Positions 1-5,653 of a DNA stretch of 8,237 bases are shown one piece after another. Under the pieces are notes generated by a model that worked only from the letters and a program-made list of their open reading frames with translations, did not search any database and was not told where the DNA came from. The stretch comes from Phycisphaerae bacterium (lineage in GTDB: Bacteria; Planctomycetota; Phycisphaerae; JAAYCJ01), in NCBI GenBank assembly GCA_012514125.1, contig JAAZAW010000362.1, forward strand, positions 1 through 8,237, in the 5' to 3' direction. Position 1 is the stretch's first letter. Each line of letters starts with the position of its first letter. A program made the position numbers and the translations under genes.

Positions 1-848
1 CGAACGAATGGACTTGCGGCGAATCCGAGGAAATTGAGATTTTCTTTCGCCCAGGCGGAGAGTTCTTCAAACCATTCCGGCGGCAGATATTGCTGGACCG
101 GGTAATGTTCCTTGCTTGGAGCCAGATATTGACCGATGGTGATCAATTGGCAGCCTGCATCCGACAAATCGATCAAACTTCTGCGAATTTGATCGTCGTT
201 TTCGCCCAGTCCCACCATCAGGCCTGATTTGATGTACATTTTTGGGAAATGTTCCCGCATATATTTCAAGACCGACAAGGATCGTTCATAATTCGCCTGG
301 GGCCTGATTGTCGGCGAGAGGTCGCGGACGGTTTCAAGATTATGATTGAAAATGGTGGGATTTGCCCGGCCTACGATATCCAGGAATTCCGGTTTGGCGT
401 GAAAATCGGGCGTCAGCACTTCAATCGCGGAATTCGGCAGGGCCTTGCGAATTTCGCAAATCGTCCGGGCGAAATGGTTTGCGCCTTCGTCGGGCAGGTC
501 GTCGCGTGTGACGGAGGTCACAACAACGTGCTTAAGGTTCATTCCTGCCGACGCCTTAGCCACGCGTTCGGGTTCATCCGCCTGGAGGGGTTCGGGCAGT
601 CCCTTATTGACCGCGCAGAATCGGCATCGTCGAGTACAGACGTTACCGAGGATCATGAATGTCGCCGTGCCCGCCGACCAGCATTGGCCCAGATTTGGAC
701 ACTGGGCGGATCGGCATACCGTATGCAGGTGCAGGTCCCGCAGCAAATGTTCGACATGGACATAATCTTCACCAGAACCGAGGGGGCGTTTAAGCCAGGC
801 TGGTAAACGACGAAAGCTTTTGTTACAATCTGGTTTTTTATCATTCAT
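1..848 (-). CDS. lipA: Lipoyl synthase (radical SAM), C-terminus cut by window edge
   Basis: Inserts two sulfur atoms into the octanoyl chain carried on E2 and GcvH proteins, giving the lipoyl cofactor of pyruvate and 2-oxoglutarate dehydrogenases and the glycine cleavage system; cytoplasmic. The protein starts MNDKKPDCNKSFRRLPAWLK and reads without a stop for 282 residues. The LipA-specific auxiliary cluster motif CX4CX5C is at Cys45, Cys50 and Cys56, and the radical SAM CX3CX2C motif at Cys71, Cys75 and Cys78. The last visible residues are SPFVR, and the family's conserved RSSY motif would begin at that Arg, so only a short tail is missing. The ATG at 848 is chosen because it opens directly into family-typical sequence. 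It has no Shine-Dalgarno site and lies about 3 nt downstream of the predicted transcription start, so the mRNA may be leaderless. Identification is very secure. Confidence 0.96.
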   Translation of the reverse strand, partial: MNDKKPDCNKSFRRLPAWLKRPLGSGEDYVHVEHLLRDLHLHTVCRSAQCPNLGQCWSAGTATFMILGNVCTRRCRFCAVNKGLPEPLQADEPERVAKASAGMNLKHVVVTSVTRDDLPDEGANHFARTICEIRKALPNSAIEVLTPDFHAKPEFLDIVGRANPTIFNHNLETVRDLSPTIRPQANYERSLSVLKYMREHFPKMYIKSGLMVGLGENDDQIRRSLIDLSDAGCQLITIGQYLAPSKEHYPVQQYLPPEWFEELSAWAKENLNFLGFAASPFV

Positions 849-856
849 GATAAAAA
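835..856. repeat. Perfect 10-bp inverted repeat over the lipA start
   Basis: The left arm TTTTTATCAT (835-844) and the right arm ATGATAAAAA (847-856) are exact reverse complements separated by 2 bp. The repeat covers the lipA start codon (846-848) and the predicted lipA transcription start. A third copy of ATGATA lies at 858-863, where it forms the lipA -10 box on the minus strand. The repeat is seen directly. A role as an operator for a dimeric repressor or as a hairpin is inference, and the AT-rich arms lower its significance. Confidence 0.5.
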
Positions 857-857
857 C

Positions 858-886
858 ATGATAGTGCGCAGTGAATGAAACGTCAA
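858..886 (-). promoter_or_regulatory. Sigma70-like promoter for lipA
   Basis: On the minus strand, TTGACG (881-886) and TATCAT (858-863) are separated by 17 bp; each differs from consensus at one position (TTGACA, TATAAT). The expected transcription start is near 851, only about 3 nt before the lipA ATG. This agrees with the lack of a ribosome binding site there. The -35 box would lie inside the neighbouring glycosyltransferase gene if that gene began at its earliest GTG (871). This is one reason to prefer a later start for that gene. Confidence 0.6.
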
Positions 887-912
887 AAATAATCAACACA
901 AACTTGAAAAAC

Positions 913-2688
913 ATGAAGTCCTTTATGTCGGATACAACTCAGGAAACAAGCAACACTCGTCACTGGTTTATCGTAACATTTTTATCACTGGGGTTGTTTG
1001 CGGTCTGGTTTTTTGCGGGCGGCGTGAGGTGGGAAGGCTATCCGTGTTTCGCCTGGAAGACTTTGCCGGCGGTTCGGATCGGATATCTGGTCGTTCTGCT
1101 GGCGACGGTGATTTATTTTTGTCAGCTTCTGGTCAATGTGATTGTGACACCTGAAAATTTTCATCGCAAAACCATTCTGCCGGCGATGTTATCTTTTGTG
1201 TTGTTGCGAATCGTCATTGGTTCGGCGTTACCGCTACTGGGCGATGAAGCGTATCACTGGATTTGGCCGCAAAAACTCGACTGGTGTTATTACGATCATG
1301 GCGGCCTGCTGGGGTGGGTGATGTATCCATTCCGGTTGATGGGCAAAAATGTTTTTTTCGCGCGTCTGGGTCCGATCCTCATGGGGACGATCACGGCGAT
1401 TATCGTCTGGTATTTTACACGCCGGCTTACCGGCGATCGACGAATTGCCAACGTGGCGCTGGCAGGATTGATGATGTTACCGGTGGGGCTGATCGGCACG
1501 ACCATTTTATTTACCGATACGCCGTTGGCGCCGCTTTGGCTTGGCGCGATGTGGGTGACGCTATTGGCTTTGCGTGAACAGAAAATCCGATGGTGGATTC
1601 TTCTGGGTTTCATTCTGGGTCTGGGGTTCAACAGTAAATTTTTAATCTTCGGCCTGATCATCATGCTTGGGATTTATCTGCTGTTGGACCCGCGGGGCCG
1701 AAACTGCCTTAAAACACCAGGCCCGTATCTGGCAATGACGATTACCCTGATCTTGTCAATTCCGCTGGTCTGGTGGAACGCGACTCACCACTGGCAGACG
1801 TTTTTATTCAATTTTGGGAAACGCGGTGATGCACTGGGATTTTACCCGGCGGGATTGATCGGCTTTTCCATTCAGCAGATCATGCTGGTCGGGCCTGTGC
1901 TGCTGATCTGGAGTTTTTATTATCCCGCGATCTGGGCCCGGCGAAAATTCAGACAACAACAAATCGAACCGATCATACTGGTCCTGGGCGGATATGTACC
2001 GTTTATGACGTATGCGATTCTCAAACTTTTACGTCCGCTCAACACCTCGGTGATCAATTGGACGGCGCCGTTGTTCGCGATTCTGGTGATTATTCTTGCC
2101 TGGGCGTCGACAGAATCGATCCGCAATCGAAAATGGTGCAAAGTCACGCTACACGCGGGGGCGGTGGTCAGTTGTCTTTTCGTCGGCGGGTTTACCAGTC
2201 AATTTTTCATCGGTCCGGATCCATTACGGCAGGCCTTTGCTCCCGTGGTCAAAGAAAAAAATCTCAATCGATATCTGGCGGATATGTTCGGCTGGTATCC
2301 GGTCGGTCAGGAGTTGGATTTACTTCTCGAACAATTCAATCGCGAGCGTCCCACCTTCATCATGGCTCGCACATACATGCACGCGGCCCATTTCACCCAG
2401 TATTGTCAAACGATTCCCCTTGCCCTGAGTATGGGCAACGATGCGATGTACGGACGATGTTTCGATTATTGGAACGAGCCGGAAAAACATCTCGGCAACG
2501 ACGCCCTTTTTGTCGCCAACCATCCGATATCAAGTCGAATCGAAAAAGAGCTTCGCGCATCGTTTGACACGGTTGACCACTTATCACCCGATGAACGAAA
2601 AGCTCAGGCATGGATCAACAAGGTGTTTCATATCTATCACTGCCGAAATGCCCGTGAACTGCCCGGCGCCGCCGATGTCAAAAAATAG
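913..2688 (+). CDS. Integral membrane glycosyltransferase, ArnT/PMT (GT39/GT83-like) family
   Basis: Probably moves a sugar from a polyprenyl-phosphate carrier to an acceptor on the outer face of the cytoplasmic membrane; donor and acceptor cannot be told from sequence. From the ATG at 913 the protein has 591 residues. The first periplasmic loop carries the family's DEAYHW at 111-116, where Asp111 is the likely catalytic acid or base, followed by LDW.YYDH at 122-129. TDTPL (201-205) and NSKFL (240-244) match further conserved loops. About ten hydrophobic segments follow one another to residue 430. The remaining 160 residues are soluble and resemble the C-terminal domain common in bacterial members (FGW, an ARTYMHAAHF-like segment, FDYW). 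Where relatives usually read YYDHPP, this protein reads YYDHGG. The start is uncertain: GTG 871, ATG 913 and ATG 925 are in frame and none has a Shine-Dalgarno site. ATG 913 keeps the lipA promoter outside the gene. It diverges from lipA and converges on fetB. Confidence 0.85.
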   Translation: MKSFMSDTTQETSNTRHWFIVTFLSLGLFAVWFFAGGVRWEGYPCFAWKTLPAVRIGYLVVLLATVIYFCQLLVNVIVTPENFHRKTILPAMLSFVLLRIVIGSALPLLGDEAYHWIWPQKLDWCYYDHGGLLGWVMYPFRLMGKNVFFARLGPILMGTITAIIVWYFTRRLTGDRRIANVALAGLMMLPVGLIGTTILFTDTPLAPLWLGAMWVTLLALREQKIRWWILLGFILGLGFNSKFLIFGLIIMLGIYLLLDPRGRNCLKTPGPYLAMTITLILSIPLVWWNATHHWQTFLFNFGKRGDALGFYPAGLIGFSIQQIMLVGPVLLIWSFYYPAIWARRKFRQQQIEPIILVLGGYVPFMTYAILKLLRPLNTSVINWTAPLFAILVIILAWASTESIRNRKWCKVTLHAGAVVSCLFVGGFTSQFFIGPDPLRQAFAPVVKEKNLNRYLADMFGWYPVGQELDLLLEQFNRERPTFIMARTYMHAAHFTQYCQTIPLALSMGNDAMYGRCFDYWNEPEKHLGNDALFVANHPISSRIEKELRASFDTVDHLSPDERKAQAWINKVFHIYHCRNARELPGAADVKK

Positions 2689-2696
2689 CAGGGACG

Positions 2697-3491
2697 TTAT
2701 TTTGTTTTTTTGAAAATGCGATGATTTAAACTGCCGTATGCGGTAAAACTTTTTTTAAGTGTCAGCCGGATTCCAAGAATCACCGTGATGGCTGTACCGC
2801 AAAAAATGGCGATCATGATGGCGATCTGATATTTGATCGCCGTCGTCGGCTCGGCTCCACCGAGAATCACCCCCGTCATCATTCCAGGCAGCGCCACCAG
2901 GCCGATCGTTGCCATCGACGCCACCGTCGGCGACAGTGCAGCCTGGCAGGCGTCTCGAATAAAAGGCCGAATCGCTTCCGAAAGACGCGCTCCATTGGCC
3001 AGCATTTGAAGATAGGCTTTTTCGCTTTTACGAATCGAGCCATAAAATGTTTTCAAGCCGATGATATCCGCCCGGAGACAATTGCCCAGGATCATCCCGC
3101 CGATGGGAATTACATATTGCGCTTCGAACAATTCAGGCCGTCGAAGAATAATTCCGATAAAAAACAGCAGCGGAATGGTCGTCCCCGCCAGTAGCGCAAA
3201 AAACAACGGCTGAAGAACCATGCCGATGCGAAGATCGGTGCTCCGAACGATGGACACATCCGCGACAACAATCATCACCAGGACCCACGCCGCATTGAGC
3301 CAGTTGTTATTGAGCCGGAAAACAATCTGGAGATAAAGTCCGACGAATAAAAGCTGAACCGTCATCCGTGCGACCGCTATGAGAGTTTGCGAAAAAATCG
3401 GAATGCGATACCAGAGAATAATTGCTAAAGGAACGATCAGCATCGCATAGCCTATCGCCAGATCGAAATATCGAATATCCGCGGTGGTCAC
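2697..3491 (-). CDS. fetB: FetB-like (UPF0014) ABC transporter permease, metal export
   Basis: Membrane subunit of a two-gene ABC exporter; in Escherichia coli FetAB (YbbL-YbbM) is linked to iron export and oxidative stress resistance. The 264-residue protein has about six or seven hydrophobic helices and the family signatures GMILGN (132-137), ATIGLVALPGMMTG (194-207) and AIKYQIAIM (218-226). Length fits the family (about 260). The start is set by sequence: GTG at 3491-3489 has AAAGGAG 7 nt upstream and overlaps the fetA stop codon as GTGA, the usual arrangement of translationally coupled genes. A GTG nine codons earlier would lengthen the overlap and has no such site. The stop lies 8 bp from the convergent glycosyltransferase stop. 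Family assignment is firm; metal specificity is inferred from E. coli. Confidence 0.9.
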   Translation of the reverse strand: MTTADIRYFDLAIGYAMLIVPLAIILWYRIPIFSQTLIAVARMTVQLLFVGLYLQIVFRLNNNWLNAAWVLVMIVVADVSIVRSTDLRIGMVLQPLFFALLAGTTIPLLFFIGIILRRPELFEAQYVIPIGGMILGNCLRADIIGLKTFYGSIRKSEKAYLQMLANGARLSEAIRPFIRDACQAALSPTVASMATIGLVALPGMMTGVILGGAEPTTAIKYQIAIMIAIFCGTAITVILGIRLTLKKSFTAYGSLNHRIFKKTK

Positions 3492-4144
3492 CGGTCGACT
3501 CCTTTCGATGACGAACACAACTCAATGATCCGCTGATTCGGATCGATCCGTTCCGTCGCATGCGAAATACACAAAACGGTCAGGTCGTTACGCGTTTGAA
3601 AATACTCCAGGACGGTTTGTCGAGCGGCCTGGTCCAGCGCGGAGGTTGGTTCATCGAGCAGATAAATTTTTCGGTCGAGTAAAATCGCGGCGATCAAAGC
3701 CACCCGTTGTTTTTCGCCCCCCGAAAGGGAACCCATATCTTTATTCAGCAATTCTCTCGGCAGTGAAAAATGATCGAAAAGCTCCGGCACACGCGACAGA
3801 TTTTTTCTTTGCCCGATATTCGCCCGGTAGGTCATTGGCTGTTCAAGAATTTCGCGAACGTTGCCGGTTCCCATATCCGGTTCCTGTGCGACATAGGCAA
3901 GCTTTGTCCGCACCGTCCAGACCGACTCCGGCGTCAGTTGGGTTCCTTCGATAAAAATATCGCCTTCATCGGGTTCGATAAATCCCAGAATCGCTCGAAA
4001 CAACGTGGTCTTGCCGCAGCCTGAAGGTCCGGTGAAAATGACCTTCTCGCCTGTTTCAATTTGCAGACTCAAACGGTCCAGAACATCCTTGCCGTCCAGA
4101 CGTACTGTCAGATTGTCGATTTTAATCGCGGGAGGTTGTTTCAT
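3488..4144 (-). CDS. fetA: FetA-like ABC transporter ATP-binding protein
   Basis: Cytoplasmic ATPase subunit that powers the FetB permease encoded immediately downstream. All nucleotide-binding motifs are intact in the 218-residue protein: Walker A GPSGCGKT (39-46), Q-loop Gln87 in AQEPD, signature LSGGEKQR (140-147), Walker B IYLLDEP (160-166) with catalytic Glu165, D-loop ALD (169-171), and switch His195 in SHAT. A single ATPase domain of about 220 residues next to a UPF0014 permease is the standard FetAB layout. The gene is first in its operon. The ATG at 4144 has no Shine-Dalgarno site; a -10-like GATAAA at 4153-4158 would start transcription only 1-3 nt upstream, so it may be leaderless, but no convincing -35 box is visible. 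The ATPase call is certain; the FetA name rests on the partner gene. Confidence 0.9.
   Translation of the reverse strand: MKQPPAIKIDNLTVRLDGKDVLDRLSLQIETGEKVIFTGPSGCGKTTLFRAILGFIEPDEGDIFIEGTQLTPESVWTVRTKLAYVAQEPDMGTGNVREILEQPMTYRANIGQRKNLSRVPELFDHFSLPRELLNKDMGSLSGGEKQRVALIAAILLDRKIYLLDEPTSALDQAARQTVLEYFQTRNDLTVLCISHATERIDPNQRIIELCSSSKGVDR
3499..3505 (-). promoter_or_regulatory. Shine-Dalgarno site of fetB
   Basis: AAAGGAG on the minus strand, 7 nt before the fetB GTG and inside the last codons of fetA. It decides the fetB start and implies translational coupling of the pair. Confidence 0.8.
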
Positions 4145-4195
4145 GAAACCATTTTATCAATCTGCCGCACAATCTGCACAGAAAATGATGGGCAT

Positions 4196-4226
4196 AAAAA
4201 AGGGCGAACCCTTGGGTTCGCCCTTT
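4196..4226 (-). terminator. Rho-independent terminator of the oxidoreductase gene
   Basis: Perfect 13-bp inverted repeat, AAAGGGCGAACCC (4199-4211) against 4214-4226, rich in G+C. Read on the minus strand it is followed by six T (4201-4196, partly shared with the stem base). It begins about 30 nt after the stop codon of the Gfo/Idh gene and ends about 50 nt before fetA, so it separates the two minus-strand units. On the plus strand no T-run extends beyond the stem. Confidence 0.88.
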
Positions 4227-4256
4227 GTGTCGGACTCATGCTAAAAATATTCTGAA

Positions 4257-5408
4257 CTAAAACGAACTCAGCGGCTTGCCGTTTTGCCGGATGGATTCGT
4301 GCGCCAGAAGTCCTACCCGAATCGCCTCCAGTCCCGCCTGAACTCCTGCCAGGGGCTGAGTCTGTTGTTCAATGGCGTTCGCCAGATCAACCAGTAATCT
4401 CGAATCGCCGCCGCCATGACCTGAGTCGATGTTACCGGGTGTGAACGTCATCGATTCCTTATACATCGCGGTATTGCGTGTCTTGATGTAAAGCTTGCCG
4501 TCGGCGTCATTGAGAACGATCTTGCCTTTGGTGCCGATGAAGACATATTCCCGATTGTCATCGGGCGTATAGTGGCACTCGTTATACGACGCTTTGACGC
4601 CGTTGTCATAAACGATTTGAACCAGATGGTTGTCCAGACAGTCCACTTCCTTGCGGAAGGCGCACTGCACTCGCGGGCTATCGTCATTCATCCGTTCCGG
4701 GCAGGTGAAACGTTTATCGCACTTGGGGCATGTCAGATCGTTGGGTTCATCGCCGCCGAACACATCCCGCGAACCGATCGCCGAGATCTGTCGGGCCTGA
4801 GCGCCGGCAAACCAGTTGAGGATATCGAAATCATGACTGCCTTTTTGCAGCAGCAATCCACCGGTGTTCGCAAAAGACGCATGCCAATCGTGGAAATACC
4901 AGTCCGATCCGCTGGCCACCGAGTGAAGCACCCACATCGTGGTAAGTTTGCCGATCGTACCCTGCTCGATGAGCTGCTTGGCTTTGGCATAAAGCGGAGC
5001 ATAGCGAAGAACGAAACCCACCGCGACCGTTCGTCCGGTTTTCAAAGCCGTCTCGACAACGCGCTTTCCACCGTCGTAACTGATGGCGATAGGCTTTTCC
5101 AAAAGCAGGTGCTTGCCCGCGTTCATACAGTCAATCGCCTGGGTTTCGTGAACGAAATCCGGTGAGCCGATAATGACGACCTCAAATTGTCCCCATTTAA
5201 GCAATTCCTTATAATCGCTGTATTCGGGTAATTCCCCCATGCCCAATTCTTTTTTGGTGTGAGTTCGATTCGCCGCGTCAGGATCAGCCACCGCGACTAT
5301 CTCGTATCGACCAAAATTTTTTGCATTCAAAGCAATACAAGTCCCTCGCATACCGCACCCAATCAGTGCGGTGCGATACACTTTCGTCGCACTACATCCG
5401 CAAGACAT
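4257..5408 (-). CDS. Gfo/Idh/MocA-family NAD(P)-dependent oxidoreductase
   Basis: Cytoplasmic dehydrogenase of the glucose-fructose oxidoreductase / inositol dehydrogenase family, acting on a sugar or polyol that cannot be named from sequence. The 383-residue protein opens with a short CGC-containing tail. The Rossmann fold follows, with GCGMRG at 17-22. Asp42 at the end of the second strand favours NAD over NADP. The family hallmark EKP is at 104-106 (Lys105 catalytic) and GG(x)7HDFD at 183-195, where His192 is the usual catalytic His. An inserted loop has CPKC(x)5C (Cys227, 230, 236) plus Cys249 and Cys257, a likely metal site; a similar Cys cluster occurs in some relatives. The start ATG at 5408 has AGGGAG 6 nt upstream. 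It lies 46 nt after the small basic gene and is followed by a strong terminator, so the two probably form one transcript. Confidence 0.9.
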   Translation of the reverse strand: MSCGCSATKVYRTALIGCGMRGTCIALNAKNFGRYEIVAVADPDAANRTHTKKELGMGELPEYSDYKELLKWGQFEVVIIGSPDFVHETQAIDCMNAGKHLLLEKPIAISYDGGKRVVETALKTGRTVAVGFVLRYAPLYAKAKQLIEQGTIGKLTTMWVLHSVASGSDWYFHDWHASFANTGGLLLQKGSHDFDILNWFAGAQARQISAIGSRDVFGGDEPNDLTCPKCDKRFTCPERMNDDSPRVQCAFRKEVDCLDNHLVQIVYDNGVKASYNECHYTPDDNREYVFIGTKGKIVLNDADGKLYIKTRNTAMYKESMTFTPGNIDSGHGGGDSRLLVDLANAIEQQTQPLAGVQAGLEAIRVGLLAHESIRQNGKPLSSF

Positions 5409-5414
5409 TATAAA

Positions 5415-5420
5415 CTCCCT
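5415..5420 (-). promoter_or_regulatory. Shine-Dalgarno site of the oxidoreductase
   Basis: AGGGAG on the minus strand, 6 nt before the ATG at 5408; it supports that start. Confidence 0.7.
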
Positions 5421-5454
5421 GGTTCATCAGACCTTTCAATAACCTCTTCCCTCA

Positions 5455-5556
5455 TTAGGAAGATTTTTTCTGTTTTCTTGGTTCGGCGGCTTTGGCCTTT
5501 ACACGTTCCTGAGCTTTTTGGTGTTTCTTGTTCGCAACCTTTTTCTTCTTATTCAT
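5455..5556 (-). CDS. Small lysine-rich basic protein, unknown function
   Basis: A 33-residue reading frame from ATG 5556 to tandem stops TAA TGA. It begins MNKKKKVANKKHQKAQERVK and ends KKSS. It contains 12 Lys, 2 Arg and 1 His against 2 Glu, so it is strongly positive, and it has no hydrophobic segment. Two signals support it as a gene: GGAG on the minus strand (5565-5568) 8 nt before the ATG, and a good promoter upstream at 5589-5616. It is the first gene of a probable two-gene unit with the oxidoreductase. Similar tiny Lys-rich proteins are common in bacteria and mostly unnamed. Binding to RNA, DNA or ribosomes is a reasonable guess from charge alone, not shown. Confidence 0.68.
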   Translation of the reverse strand: MNKKKKVANKKHQKAQERVKAKAAEPRKQKKSS

Positions 5557-5588
5557 ACGTGAGTCTCCATTTGTAAATTAAGACCATC

Positions 5589-5616
5589 ATTGTAACTTCC
5601 CCGCCATGAACTGCAA
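5589..5616 (-). promoter_or_regulatory. Sigma70-like promoter of the small basic gene and oxidoreductase
   Basis: On the minus strand, TTGCAG (5611-5616) and TACAAT (5589-5594) are 16 bp apart; the -10 box differs from TATAAT at one position. The transcription start would be near 5582, leaving a leader of about 25 nt that contains the Shine-Dalgarno site of the small gene. Confidence 0.6.
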
Positions 5617-5627
5617 GGGGCGTTCTT

Positions 5628-5650
5628 AAAAAATCGCGATTCATTATCGC
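5628..5650 (-). terminator. Possible weak terminator after the esterase gene
   Basis: Just past the esterase stop, the minus strand reads a 5-bp stem GCGAT/ATCGC with a 5-nt loop, then GA and six T. The position and T-run fit an intrinsic terminator, but the stem is short, so read-through into the small basic gene is possible. Confidence 0.4.
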
Positions 5651-5653
5651 TTA

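Noticed and set aside
249..844. Several frames of 60-185 residues over the left edge
   Set aside because: They are shadows of lipA, whose frame is open from 848 to the edge and carries all the radical SAM cysteines.
871..912. GTG 871 as the glycosyltransferase start
   Set aside because: No ribosome site, it uses GTG although two ATGs follow in frame, it adds a polar tail before the first membrane helix, and it would put the lipA -35 box inside the gene. It cannot be fully excluded.
3489..3518. Longer fetB start at GTG 3518
   Set aside because: No ribosome binding site precedes it, while GTG 3491 has AAAGGAG at 7 nt and the standard GTGA overlap with fetA.
1..4144. Functional link between lipA (an Fe-S enzyme) and the FetAB-like metal exporter
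   Set aside because: They are separated by an unrelated plus-strand gene and share no visible regulatory site; proximity alone is not evidence.
4199..4226. Hairpin as a CRISPR or mobile-element repeat end
   Set aside because: It occurs once, has a T-run on one side and follows a stop codon at the right distance; a terminator explains it.
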